DNA of 64,000 bases, taken from Sciurus carolinensis (taxonomy: Eukaryota > Chordata > Mammalia > Rodentia > Sciuridae). The stretch spans positions 172,898,598-172,962,597 of the forward strand of contig NC_062217.1 of the NCBI RefSeq assembly GCF_902686445.1. Direction: 5' to 3'. This document shows positions 1 to 11,500 of the stretch, piece after piece. Positions within the stretch are counted from its first letter, which is position 1; every line of letters begins with the position of its first letter. Under the pieces are notes generated by a model. It was given only the letters and a program-made list of their open reading frames with translations, was not told where the DNA came from and made no database searches. The position numbers and the translations under genes were made by a program.

Positions 1-699
1 GATGGGAGCTCACGTCAAAACGAGCACAGGTATGCACAGTGCTACCAGCTAGTGCAGTGACCGAGCTCAGTGCTGACCCGTGCTGTGGCGTGGGTAATGG
101 CTCAGTCTCTCTGAGTCCAAGGACCTCGTTTAGCACATAGTTTAATTTGCTCTGGAAAGTGGAAAATGAAGACATTAGAGTTGGTTGGTGAAATTGATTT
201 TCTTGGGGCCACAGTGACAGTCATGAATATTAAGTGCTCAGAAAACTACGGAGAAGGAATGGGGCTCACCTGCAAACTGGCCATCGAGAGAAGGCGCCGT
301 GAACACTGCCACCTGTGTCCTTCAAGTTTCTCGACCCCACAGAGCCTTAGCCTGTGTGTCTTACTCAGTATTTTGAAAGACTGACGCATGTTGCATTCCC
401 TGGACGGGTCCCTCTCCCTGGCTCCCAGGTCTCAGTGAGAACATGGGCCCTGTGTGTCAGGATGACGAGCAGCCTGTGTATAAGGCCCAGCTGTCCTCGG
501 GATCACCTCCCTCTATCCAGAGGTGTTTTCTCAGCTCCAGAGCCAAACGGCACAGTTCCTAAGGCTCTTGACACTTGCTGTCAAGCATCCACCCTGAAGG
601 CTGTGGCAGTTGTCACCTTCTCCTGCATCCTGAGGCGTCCAGGCTGCAGCAGAGGATGCTACCATTAGTACTTTGCTAACATCTGGGGTAGAAAATTAT
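1..699. other. Unassigned unique non-coding sequence
   Basis: I recognise no gene, repeat family or strong site here. Open frames of 72 and 104 codons on the + strand overlap one another and show no domain, signal peptide or codon pattern suggesting real coding sequence. Confidence 0.5.
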
Positions 700-965
700 G
701 TCCTAAAATTTGTTCACATTCACATTTTTTGATCTCTAGTTAAGGCTGAAATTTTCTCTTCCACTTACTAGTTGTCTGTGTTTTCTTTTCAGTGACTTAT
801 TTATACTCTCTGCTCATTTATTGAGTGGCTATTCAGGTTTTCTTGCTCATTTGTAACCAGCTTTTTGCATATTATGTTTAATCCTTGGTCATATTTATTG
901 CAATTATTTTCACCCAATTTGCTTTTTGACTTCAAGAGGTCTTCTTAAGTATTTATTTTTTCAAC
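700..965 (-). mobile_element. Old L1 fragment (3' part, antisense)
   Basis: This T-rich stretch has the character of the antisense strand of an old L1 3' region: a 'catttattgagtggctattc' stretch, then 'tttttgcatattatg', then 'ttcacccaatttgctttttg'. Similar phrases occur in order on the minus strand of many mammalian L1 elements. It is highly diverged, with no open frame. The call rests on remembered L1 texture rather than an alignment. Confidence 0.4.
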
Positions 966-1424
966 TAGGCTAGGGTATCAGACATCTCTGAGCAAAAATA
1001 AGCATCTACTAGAGGAAAGGTCACCTTCAGTTCGGGGGACACAGCCCACGGGAGGCTGGTGCTGTGGACTTCAGGAGCCAGACGGTTCCAGATTATTGCT
1101 TCATTCTTTGACCCGTCTGACCTCTGTGTTACAAATGTTGTGAACGCTTTTTCCATCACAATTTCTACAGGGTCACCAAGTTACTGTTTTGTTTGTTTTT
1201 CCTTCCCAACATAAAAACTTTGGCATGATTTCCATACAAACATTTATCTTCTCTTCTGAGCTATTAACACACAACTCAGGGGCATTTCTGTATATGTCAT
1301 AGGTTTGAGGAATCAACTGCAAAATAATTAAAAGGCTCACACACTGACTTTGGCCTGTGATTACCGTAATGTCAGTTCTGCAACTGGCTGTCCTTTGGTG
1401 ACCATTGCCTCCTTAAAAGCTAAA
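966..1424. other. Unassigned unique sequence
   Basis: Nothing recognised. The stretch is AT-rich with no repeat unit, and its open frames are under 70 codons. Confidence 0.45.
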
Positions 1425-1575
1425 TTATATATTTTTATTAGTTGCTTCTATTTCACTCTTTCGTTCCTCTACAACTCTCAGATGAATACCATCTGGCCCC
1501 AGTAATTTATTACAATTTAATTTCTCAATTTGTTCTATCACCTCTTTCTTGATAATTCTATCAGCAAAAGTCCTC
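1425..1575 (-). mobile_element. CR1/L3-type non-LTR retrotransposon reverse transcriptase remnant
   Basis: Read on the minus strand, about 45 codons give a peptide containing 'KEVIEQIEKLNCNKLLGPDGIHLRVVEE'-like order: an acidic and basic helix, then K-x-L-G-P-D-G-I-H, then R-V. The GPDGIH core followed by R-V is the conserved start of the reverse transcriptase palm in CR1, L2 and L3 elements. These are among the oldest transposon fossils in mammals. The fragment is too short to be functional, and the upstream part of the same frame (1,576-1,706) does not resemble the family. L2 instead of L3 is possible. Confidence 0.6.
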
Positions 1576-2907
1576 TCTCCCTGGTCCCTGTCACCTCGAC
1601 GAGAGGATGCTAGACACAGAGGCAGGCCGAGAGGAAGGAGCATGGACTCCCCGCTGCCCGGAATCCAGCAGGCACAGGGCTCCCTGCCTGGGGCCGCCCT
1701 CTTCAAGCGGCTGACCTGGCCTGCAGCAGTGGGATGTTCCTTGCTGCCGAGGCGCAGGGAGGAGGAGGAGGCCGCCGGAGCTCGGTGATCGTGGATAACT
1801 GCCTTTCATGTAGATCACAACAACGAGACTCTGCGCCTTTTCTCCCATCCCCCTTTGTGTTCGGGTAATACATTTAAATAAAGATCTTAGATCTGCGGTT
1901 ACATATGCACAAAGCCAACGGATCCCTCTAGAAGTGACATTCCGATCTCTTGAAGCTGGCTTCTGGTACAAAAGACTAAACTCTGGGCCGCAGATGCAGC
2001 GTCTTCCCATGATCCTCCCAGGAAGATGCATAGTGGCCACGGCCACAAGAGGGGAAGCTTGGCGTGAGTTGTGCCCTTCCCCCTGACCTGAGTGCCACAG
2101 GCCTGGTCTCTGGCCACGTGACGCCCAAGGACATCGCAAGGAGCACATGGCTGACCAGCCTCTGCGGCTTTCCCAGGCCTGGCTTGGGTCCCTCTGTTCT
2201 GCCATCATAGGCCCATTGGGCCAGGTTTGTCACTGAGCCTTAAAATGATCCACAGCCACAGTGAGTTTCGTTCTTTGCTACACCAAGAAAGGTATTTTTA
2301 AAGGTGCGATCTTCCCCTGCTCAGTGCCCTTCCAGGGGCCAAAGAGCCTGCCTGGTCTGCCCCTGGTGGGCACATCAGTGGCCTAGGCCAGTGGCAGAAT
2401 GCACACATGTGGGGCTGACATGGTCCTGGGAGGGACGAGCGGCTGCCCTTCTCCCAGCAGCTGTCCAGTTCCATGAGGGAGGCACCTGGATCTGAATCCT
2501 GGGCAGGTGGATTTCATGCCACAGCCCGGGGAAGGAGGGCGAGCTCCCAGGCACCCCAGGAGGCAGGGACACAGGTGCGCTGCTGCCCCACCATCCCACG
2601 GCCTTGGAGGCCCAGCCGGTCGTGTGACCTTCAGCTCATCCGACTCTCACCCAGGCCCTAGAGGGAGGGCGGCTGGGGACAGAGTTCCTCTTGTAGGTGG
2701 AACTTGCCAGGGGACACTTGCCAGGGGAACCGTCTTCCTCTTCCCTTCCAGTCCACTGTGCTGTGGCCTAGCCGTGGCTCAAGGACACGCTCCCCAAATG
2801 TGAGGGATTCTTCTTTCTGAGGTCAGGATCCAGGGCTTCTGGGAAGACCCCTGCCTTCCAGAAAAGGAGCTGAATCCTGCACAGGGAGAGCTGACCTTCC
2901 CTCTGAC
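1576..2907. other. GC-rich unassigned sequence
   Basis: Overlapping open frames of up to 205 codons occur on both strands, as expected in GC-rich DNA. None has a recognisable domain. I see no repeat or RNA gene. Confidence 0.45.
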
Positions 2908-3162
2908 AGGATGTGCACGCACATGCATGTGCATGTGTGCATGTGGGCCTGAACCTTTCCATGTGTGTACATGATGTGTGCACATGAGCCCGTGGGTGTG
3001 CATGTGTGTGCAAGTGGGTCTGTGTGCGCATGTGTGAGTGCTGCACATGTGTGTGAACTGTGTGCATGCATGACTTACATGCGCACACATGCGTGCCTGT
3101 ATGCGTGAGTGTGCCTGCGTGTACGTGCATGTGAGTGCACCTACGTGTGCGTGCAGGGGTGG
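2908..3162. repeat. Degenerate TG/CA-rich simple repeat
   Basis: The stretch is a long imperfect alternating purine-pyrimidine tract of 'gtgcatgtgtgc' type steps with scattered interruptions. On the minus strand it creates artificial open frames rich in His, Thr and Cys (for example the 203-codon frame ending near 2,768), which should not be annotated as proteins. Such tracts can adopt Z-DNA. A second similar tract lies 390 bp downstream. Confidence 0.85.
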
Positions 3163-3550
3163 GGGCAGGAGGCACTCGGTGACATTTTTCCCTCCCCTCC
3201 CTCCACCTGTCCTCCCCGTGCTCCTGGGGAGAAGGACACCCAGGCAGGTCGGGAAGGAACTGAAACTGGGGCCAGACTGGGAGGGCCACAGAGCCCAGAC
3301 ACAGTGGCCTCCCAGGTGCGTCCCTCATGTGGCAGCACAGCCCTGAGGCCTCCAGCCAGCCCAGGGCCCGGGAGGGCACCCAGGGGTCTTCTGCCCTCAG
3401 TCACAGTGCCTGGCGACCCGCGAATGAACACACCAGTTCAATAAATAAGTGCTGATCGCCTCCCAGGTTACCTGTCTTCCATCCTGTCACCTGTTCCTGT
3501 ACTGAGTGCAGTGGGAGGGGACAGGGACATGAAGCAAATAAATGAACAGA
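3163..3550. other. Spacer between two TG-rich tracts
   Basis: GC-rich unique sequence with no recognised feature. The 111- and 96-codon frames on opposite strands are not coding-like. Confidence 0.45.
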
Positions 3551-3712
3551 AAAGTGTGCGTGATGGTGCGACTGGGTGCGTGTGTGTGTGCTGGGTGCGT
3601 GTGAGCGTGTGGGTGTGCATGTGTGGTGTGAGCGCCTCTGCGTGCGTGTGGGTGTGTGCCGCTGTGTGGGCTGTTCTCGGTGCGGTGCGGGAGAGCGTGC
3701 GTGCCAGCACAC
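3551..3712. repeat. Second degenerate TG-rich tract
   Basis: The tract has 'gtgtgtgtgtgc' and 'gtgtgggtgtgc' steps with frequent GC interruptions. It is of the same class as the tract at 2,908-3,162 and similarly generates spurious open frames (Val, Cys, Trp-rich on +; His, Thr-rich on -). Confidence 0.85.
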
Positions 3713-4559
3713 AGTGGTCCGGGAGCGTGGAGGCGTTCTGCAGGAGACTCGGGGCTCTGGGAGGAAGAGTGGCGAGCCTGAGGAGCTTAGAGAGGCTTCT
3801 CAGCCTGGGTCCTGAGTGCAGTGCCCCAGAACCTGGCACCCAGCAGGCCCCAGGTGCCAAGCAAACTACACCCCTGGTTCTGGAGGCCAGGCAGCAGGGT
3901 GCCAAGGGCAGGCAGGCAGCGGTGTGCCCTGGTTTCACAGGCACCTGCAAACCCAGAGTCAGTTACTTTCCTCTCTGGAGAACAGTGTCACCTCCCTCCT
4001 GCCCTCCTGTGATTCTCCTAAATTTAATAAGGTTCAGAGAGTAGGGGGCCAAGTCTCCTGGCTCACGGGCTCTCCACTAGGCCAGTTCTCTTTCTGCCCC
4101 CTCCCTGTGCCGTACCTGATGAGGGGCAAAGAGCCATCGTGCTGGACTGTGTAGGAGAAATGACAAGGGCGAGGCCTGAACATGTTCAGTACAGGCACAC
4201 TTAACAGTATTTTCAATACTGTTGAATCCACCATGTAGCCCCCACCAATACAGAGGAGCAACTCCCCGCATCATGCTGAGTTTCCTGAGCACTGCGGAGA
4301 ATTCAAGGTCCCTAAGTGGAGCGACCAACCCTCGCTGGAGGGAGAGGACTCGAGTGTCACTTTTACTGGGCCCGGCATGCCTCCATGCTCTCTTCTTTGG
4401 TGTATGTCAAGCAAAACAAAACTGGAGCCCAAGTATGAGTGTGTATACACACACACGCTCATGTGTTTAGGTCGTGCACACATGTGTGCACCGCACAGGC
4501 CCACTACCTAAACATGGGATCGGATGAGCTTGAACACTACCTTGGCTTGAGATGCAACC
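3713..4559. other. Unassigned sequence with a short CA/TG patch
   Basis: Mostly unique sequence. A short TG/CA-rich patch lies at about 4,436-4,492. A partial match to the CTCF core occurs at 4,038-4,049 (10 of 12 positions) but is weak. No gene is recognised. Confidence 0.45.
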
Positions 4560-5925
4560 AGCCCAGTTCAGAGGATGACAGCTTTATTGTTCAATAAAAC
4601 ACATTAATTGATCCGGCTATCTTCACTAGCGGCGAGGAGGTTTTATATATTTATCTGAGAAACGGGAGGAAATGATAAAACGACGGGAAGGAAAAGCTTG
4701 CCTGGAAGCCCAGTCCAGGGTGGTGGGAGAGTGGTGCGGGTCTTTGCCGCAAGGATCTTCCATTCTGGCAACAAAAGGGCCACAAAGACATTTAAACCAG
4801 CACCGCAGGAAGGGCCGTTCTGCAGCGGCTCTTTAACAAGCCCGTGCGGAGGAGAGCAGCCCGGCCTTTTTGTTCAGTTCTGCCCTCCTCCCCGTCTGCT
4901 CCGCTCCCCCAATTCACCCTTGCAAACAGACAGGCTGCGGGCTCGGAGCGGGTGGGGCGCGGAGCCCCGCCATTCCACGGGGGAGGGGTCATCTAATTGT
5001 CTGACTCCTGAGCTGGAGAATATCAAACAGACGAGGAGGATGAAACAAGGAGCTCAATAATTAATTTTCATGTTCCTCACTAGTGGGGCTTCTCCAGCCC
5101 TCGCCGAGATTCTGAGGAGAGGCGGATTCTGAAGTTTCACTCATTAGCTACGCCGGGTATGAAAATACCTGTGTTTTCAAAAGGAATAGTGACAAGAATG
5201 AAGAATTCCAACTATTAAAAATATCCTGGTGTCAGGGACTTTTGTGAAAGAACAAAAACTGTCTGATTCCCTCAGATAAATAATGAAACGGGTGGTTGTT
5301 GGGAGGTGAGGGGTCAAACCTCCCCTGTTGACTAAACACAAGGTTGACTTAAAAGATTTTCAGAAGTTGCTCAAGGAGCCACGCGTCGGCTGGGTTTTGC
5401 CTCCTAATGAAACCGAGCGGGTGCCCTTAAATTTCTGCCGCCGCTGCTTCGGCGCATTCAAAGCCCAGGTTTTAATGGGCTGGACATCGTCTTCGACACT
5501 GCCCTGCAAACCACATGTATAATAGAGAGCACTGGTGAATAATTAAATGGTGCTGTCCCAGCCCCGAGTTCATCCAGGGTAAGTATTAAGGTTTAATTAA
5601 TTCCCAATTAACAGTTGGGTTGTCCGTGCAGAGGGGTGGACAATGGGGCCATCAGCAAACTTGCAGTGGCCGGAAAGCCCGTCCTGTGCCCGTCGGTCCA
5701 GGCTGAGAGCCGAGAGGGTTTTCTTTCTGGAATACTGATGAGCCCCACATGCGTTTGTTCACAAGCTTAGGATTCAAACCCGGGTAACGTAATTTTTAGC
5801 ACAAATTGTTCAATCATTCAAACACACAAACATTTCAAGGTAATTTCTGCAAATCCCCATTGCGATCTAATTTCTTATTAAGCAGAATAAAGCTGTTTGG
5901 CATTGCAATTAATCAGTTTGGGGCT
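4560..5925. promoter_or_regulatory. Candidate conserved non-coding regulatory cluster
   Basis: This stretch holds several AT-rich islands packed with homeobox-type ATTA/TAAT cores: ATTAATTG at 4,603-4,610, TAATTG at 4,994-4,999, AATAATTAATT near 5,056-5,066, the palindrome TTAATTAA at 5,593-5,600, CAATTAAC at 5,605-5,612 and GCAATTAATC at 5,905-5,914. They sit between GC-rich blocks that keep CpG dinucleotides. No repeat family is recognisable, and the frames present (up to 120 codons) have no domain. This texture is typical of developmental enhancers. The call is an inference from composition; conservation was not measured. Confidence 0.4.
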
Positions 5926-6640
5926 GCGCGGAGCACTGCTGCAGTGGGCTTCCTGGTTCATTTTTGAAAGGAGTACTGGAACCCTGTTCCGTGGGCTCAG
6001 TCCACGTGTGCCCTGCATGCTCACGCCTCACGCCGGGACACACGTCTACACCCGCAGGACACTGGGCCAGTCTGGCAAGGTAGTCATCAAGAGCTTGATT
6101 TTTACCAAGATCCTTTTGTGTACGTGTGCGTGCATCATCCTCTGCCAGGAAAATGACTAGACCCGAGTTTTGTTTTTAAAACACACACAAATACTAAAAC
6201 TGTGTATCAATTATAAAATGATGCAGTATCTAAATAACAGATCACCAATCATTTTTGTCAGTTCCGTTTTGCAACTCTCTTGCCTAAAGAAGGTCCCTTG
6301 TGCCCTGGGGAGAGAAAAGGAGGTGACAGCGGGGGACCTTCGGCAAGAGTGGAGCGCCCTAGCCCTGATTGGGAGGCACTGCGCTCACACCGGCCAGGGC
6401 TCCAGGCACATGTTACTCACAGTCTTAGTATTCCTTTCAAAGACTGGGATCTAATTCCAATAGACGATTTACAAGTGACCAGCATCTCAGACTCAGTGCT
6501 GGGTAAATGCTCCCTCAAGCATCCGCTTTTGCCAGAGGAAGCTGGCGTCTTAGGAGCAAAGTGGGACACGTGCTCTTATTTAGCAGGGAAGATCTCAAGG
6601 AAGATAGGGCTATTATTTCAGAAGCAGAAATGGTTGTCTT
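5926..6640. other. Unassigned sequence between candidate regulatory islands
   Basis: No repeat or gene is recognised. Frames of 87-126 codons on the + strand overlap in different phases and have no recognisable domain. Confidence 0.4.
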
Positions 6641-7020
6641 TTGAGCAGAATAAATGGTAAGTCATAATTCTCTAATCTGACCTAATTTTAACAAGGAAAA
6701 TCATCTGTTAAAACGTCCCAGAGAGAATACGAATTAGACCAGGTCAACAGTAGGTCAAAGAGATAGGGTCTAAAAAATCCTCTTTACTACTCGGTAGCAT
6801 TTTATGCTAATTCAGTTCCCTTCTCTGTGATAAACAAAGCAAGTGGGAAGTAGCTCGCATCACACGGTGATGGGTCCCTGAGCTGCAATTTAATACAAAT
6901 CTAGTAATTCCATCGTACAGCATATCTAGTTCATTTAGGAGCGACAAATACTGAAGGCCTAAGGATTGGATTGCTCGCCCCACACAGCAGGGACGCTGCC
7001 TTTAAAGCACAAACATGCTA
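6641..7020. promoter_or_regulatory. Candidate regulatory element containing a DR5 site
   Basis: AT-rich unique sequence with a TGACCT half-site near 6,678, an exact direct repeat of AGGTCA spaced by five bases at 6,741-6,757, an octamer-like ATGCTAATT near 6,804, and forkhead-like and TAAT cores. The combination resembles an enhancer. Function is inferred only. Confidence 0.4.
6741..6757 (+). promoter_or_regulatory. Perfect DR5 nuclear-receptor site (retinoic acid response element type)
   Basis: The sequence reads AGGTCA, five bases (acagt), AGGTCA. Two exact consensus half-sites at spacing 5 are the classic binding arrangement for RAR/RXR heterodimers. The following 'aag' extends the downstream half-site. 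The sequence match is exact. That it is bound in vivo is inference, and spaced half-sites also occur by chance in large genomes. Confidence 0.5.
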
Positions 7021-8400
7021 ACATGGTTTCTGTGGATGGGCCTCATGTGCAGCAGGAGGCGAGGCGTGTGGTCATGGAACGTCCTCCACACCCAGAGGCT
7101 GAGGACAGCAGCGGCGGGCGGACTGCCCCAGAAGGACTGTGCACGAGGAATGCAGCTGGCAGCTGGCAGTGCACACCTGCGGAGTGAGGGCCGGGCTCCG
7201 TGCCTCCCACACTCCGCCCAGGGCTTGGCAGGAAGGGTGGGGAGGGCTGAGGTGCCCAGCGGTCCCTCCTGACTCGGCGGCTTCCCAAGCCTTAGCCGGG
7301 GGAAGTCACTTCACTCTTTCTGTGCACCATCAGCCCATTTAGGAAAATTTTCTCCCTCGGCACCGTAAATGGAGCCCCACGTCCTGCAAACGCTGAATTG
7401 CCTCTTCTGAGAGGGTTTTGCACACTGCCATTTACTACTGGGTCAGGTTGAAGGATGAAGCCCTGTTAAGGGCGTGAATTAACCAAGTCCCTTCAAGCTG
7501 CGGTGCACCCATGGGTGGCAGGGGGATTAATCCTTCTCCCTTCGGCACCTTATTTCAACCCAGGAATGCTTAAGGCCCTGCGGAGAGCAAACCCTCTCAG
7601 GCAGGTGAGCTCCTGGAGTCTTCTGGTGGGGAGATCTGGCTTTTGGATATGCAAGACAAGGAAGATAAACTGGCTAAGACCATCGGATTAAAAAAAATGT
7701 ATGCAAGTCTTGAATTGGCAGTAAAGAAAAAATTGGTGGTGGTTTGAATCCCTACAGATGTGACATTTGGACTTGATTAAATTCACCATCAGAGACTATA
7801 TCTACATGCACAACTGCTTCTTCAATTTTGATGAAATTGACTCAATTCAGTCCAAAGAAAATGGACAGCTCACAGGCCTGATAGAAAGCCCATGTGAGCC
7901 TTCACCTCCTCTTGGGACGGCTAAGTGGTCTTTTGCATATGGAGGTACAATGTCTTCAATTCTGTATTTTGGCAAAAGCAGTAATGGCTTCTGCAGACTT
8001 CTCGGTCCTCATCTTATCCAGGAATCACAGTTGGGGGATTTGCTCCAACCACCTGGTAAAGTTCATGAAGGATGTGAGGAGCTCCAGTCCTTCACCAAGC
8101 TTCCTACCAACTGTGCAAAAGTCACTGGAAACCAAGCAATGTGAGAGTCAAGGAACAGGGTTCCCACGTGCTTGGGGCTTGGAGCATGAAAAGGCAGGAC
8201 ACACAACTTTCCTCTGTCAAAGTTCATCACCTAGCCTGGGTGTCAAGAAGAACCACCCCAGTCTCAGGTGGTTGAGGCCAGGCTCGGAATGGATGTACTG
8301 TAAAGAAGGTGAGGTGGGGCCCTGCCGCGTAGCGTTCGGGTACAAGAGCCCAGGGTGGGAAAGCTTCCTGGAGGAGGCGCCGTGACAGCAGGCGGTGTGT
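7021..8400. other. Unassigned unique sequence
   Basis: A 125-codon + frame at 7,767-8,144 overlaps a 163-codon + frame at 7,894-8,385 in another phase. Neither shows a known domain. I see no repeat family; parts (7,320-7,530 and 7,690-7,800) are AT-rich and could be conserved non-coding. Confidence 0.4.
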
Positions 8401-8401
8401 G

Positions 8402-8562
8402 CCAGGAGCTGACACAATACAGGCCTCGCTCCCAGCACTGTGCTAAGAGTTCAGAAATCATTACAGCAGCTCATAAGATGCAGGTCACAGTGTTTACAGA
8501 TGAGCAAACGGAGGCACAGAGGTCAGAACAGCGGATCACATAGCCAACAAGTGGGCCCTGTT
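8402..8562 (+). mobile_element. MIR SINE
   Basis: The core runs in the expected order: a 'cactgtgctaagagtt' segment, a 'cattacagcagctca' segment, then 'tttacagatgagcaaac' and 'ggaggcacagaggtcaga', ending with a 'catagccaacaagtggg' segment. These correspond to the MIR consensus path (small interval, allele of 'ttttacagatgaggaaactgag', gap, 'acacagctagtaagtgg'). It is an old, transcriptionally dead element. MIRs are sometimes recruited as enhancers; nothing here shows that. Confidence 0.8.
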
Positions 8563-11500
8563 TAGCTGGCTCGTTGCTTACATTCCAAACACTTCTCTGC
8601 CCACTATGGAGGCTGACCCAGAAGAGGCTGGAGCAGGGAGACCAAGGGGCTCCCCAGGGTGGGAAAACCATCAAGAGAAGGAGGAAGCAGGCTTAGCAGG
8701 GACAGGGGGCATGTCAACACGGGGGAACTGGTCTCCCCAGAGAGCCCTCACTGGAGAGGGGCCACGATGCTCAGGTGGGTAGATAGGTGAGGTAGGAGAG
8801 GAGACCCTGGAGGAGCTGGGATGTGATCTGCAGGTGACAGAGGCCACTGCACATTTGAGGAGGGCAAAGGTGTTGGAGGCAGCGTTTTGGACAGTTTACT
8901 GAGGATGGAGGGAATGAATGGAAAAACGCGGGTAAACGAGTGCTGGGAGATCAATGCCAGGTCTCAGGAGCTGCCCCAGGCCTGGCCACGTGCTGAGGAG
9001 GGGCCAGGGGACTGAGTGGATCCAGGACCGAGGCAGAGCCAGGAGGGACAGGCAGCCCGGCTGGCACTGCGCCGGCTCCGCACAGGCCCCAGGAGACACC
9101 CAGGTGACGGAGCCCTGCAGGTTCCAGGCAGGGCTCCGCAGAGGCCTGGGGCCCAGAGCCTGCAGAAGAGCGTGCCTGTGCCCCGGGCCTCGCGACCCGC
9201 CAGGCCTGGTCTGCTGCTCTGGTTCGCTGGTCCGGACGAGGGTGGTTCATTTTAAGGACAGTGTAAGCCTCTCTGCTCTCTTCAAGTTATTTTCTTATTT
9301 TCAGGGAAACTTAAATTCCAGATACAATTTTCACAGATTCTTTCACTGACATTACATTTGACGACCCACCTCCAGATTTGAATTATAGAGACTTTCCAGT
9401 CACTTTTGCTTTTGAGGGACGTGAGGCGGGAGGCGTACCGTGAGTTGGCCTTGGCTCCTGGGCAGCCGTGCTAGGGTTTTCATCAGTTCCCTTCTCACCC
9501 CCGGCCTGTGGCACCTGGTCTGAAAGAAAATGACCATTGGTTTTTGTGGTTTTAGAGCTTTTTAGTGTAGATGGTCACCTGATTAATTAGCTATAAAACT
9601 ACCCAGGAAAATATAAGGCAGGGCCCCCGCCTGTGTGATGGATCCTCCGTCCCACCCAGGGCAGGGTGTGGCGCAGGAGACCCTGGCGAAGGCTCTGGGG
9701 AGCAGTTGCTCACTGACGCCGTTGGGGACGCGCTGACGACGAGAAGCACAGACTCGGTGTCACTCCTCAACGTTTTCCTTTCGACTGGATGAAGAGTGGG
9801 AGGCAGGGTGAGGGAACCAGCTGTCCCTCACTGGCACCCCCTCAGGGGCTTGAGAAAGGACAACGGGCAGATCCTCCGCTGGCTGGAGGGCGCGCTCTGC
9901 TCTCTCTCCACACGGGTCCTTCTTCACTGTCCGACTCTGCAGAACCGCGGCTGGGTGGGGAAGAGGTGGTGCTCTGGGGGCCACAGATGCCCACTGAGTG
10001 CCTGTCCTCTGCCAGGACCTTGCCAGGGTCCAGCAGTGGAAGGGGGAGACGCGTAGGTGGCCTGTTCCTGGAGGGCCACACGGGGCAGCGGAGGTGCCTT
10101 TCCCTGCCACTGCGCTCAGGGCTTAGGGAGCCGGGAAGGGCGGCCAGCCAGCCTGCATGGTGGCTGTGCTGGCGACAGGAGTTACTGCCACTCCAACAAG
10201 GTCCCCTAGACAATGGGAGAGTCTTTCCAGTGGAAGGCCAAGGACACAAGAGAGGAATCCAGAACCAGGAAGATAGTGCTCACAGGCACATTCCTGCCAC
10301 AGAAGGAATGGAGGCTGAGGAAGGTTCCAGTGGGGACCTGCGCCTGCTGCCCTCAGGACCACAAGGCCACCCAGCCTTCAGGAACAGCCTTCAGCAGCGT
10401 GATTTAAGGGAAGGGTTGAACCTGGCAATGTTCAAACCCTGACCCCTGGGGCCGCAGTGGCTGCTGACCACCTGGTGGAAGAGGTGGAGAGCCGGTGGCA
10501 GATCATAGTGGCACCCTGAACAATGGCCCTGCCCAGAGGCATGCAACTCTTCTGGATTTTTTATGTTTTCCCTATTCTTTTCTGCCTCCACCCACACACA
10601 GCCATACAAGGTGTGGCTCACATCTCAGCTCCTGGGAAAATTCCCCCAGATGAATAGGCACCCCCTCTCAGTAGGTCATCTCTGCATGCCCTGCACTGGC
10701 TCTGCAACCTACAGAACGTGTCCACGCAGCCCTCACACAGGAGCCGAATGGGACGGGCAGGCTTGCTGGAGTAAGGCTGTCCTGCCAGTGAGCAACTGCC
10801 AGTCAGTGCCCCCTCTACTTAACCTACTTGGAAGATGGTGTGTGTGCAAACAGCACCCAGGGTAAGGGGTTCTGTCCTGGAGCAGTAACCCAGCTGAGGC
10901 TTGGGGGAGAGCGTTGGGCCTCAGCAACAGGGAGCCTGAGCTACTCCTACTCCCGATGGACCCGTAGACGAGGTCCCTTCAGTTCCCAGCAGCATTTCCG
11001 TTCCAGGTCTGGAATGCCAGAGGCAGAGCCCCCTTCTGCTTCTCCTCGTGTAAGAGTTGAATGGAGGAGAGGGCCCTGGCCCTTGCCCTTCCAGTGCTAG
11101 AGGCTGGGGATGGACAATGGTTGATGAAGGTGTACTGCACTTAAAGAGAGCTTAACTTCCAAAGCGTGTAGGAAATGTGAACGGATGGACACACCCAAAG
11201 TCTAGAAGACTTTGGATTTCCTTGTGGAAACTCCCTTTAGGTTTAAGGGTTTATCTGGTAATAGAAAAAGATAGTATCCCTCATGCAATCATTTCTCAGG
11301 TCAATAAAATTAAATTAATATGCATTTGAAATTTCAAAATTTGGCAGATAAGAACAAGTTCTTTTTGGTTTTAAGTTTAATTTACAGCATTCATGAAAAA
11401 AAAATCTAAGTGAGAGGTCAATTCAGTTTGAATTTGTGGCAAAGAATGGAAGAGAAGTTCCCAAAGAGTCCCTTTCAGAATTGCAATAACCAAATCAAAT

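Noticed and set aside
2768..3379. His/Thr/Cys-rich 203-codon minus frame resembling a metal-binding or antifreeze-like repeat protein
   Set aside because: It is the translation of a degenerate TG/CA microsatellite.
7767..8144. 125-codon + frame with mixed hydrophobic and acidic composition
   Set aside because: No recognised domain, a second + frame overlaps it in another phase, and no splice or promoter context supports it.
9789..10442. 217-codon + strand open frame
   Set aside because: Composition-driven; overlapping frames of similar length exist on both strands and the peptide has no recognisable fold or motif.
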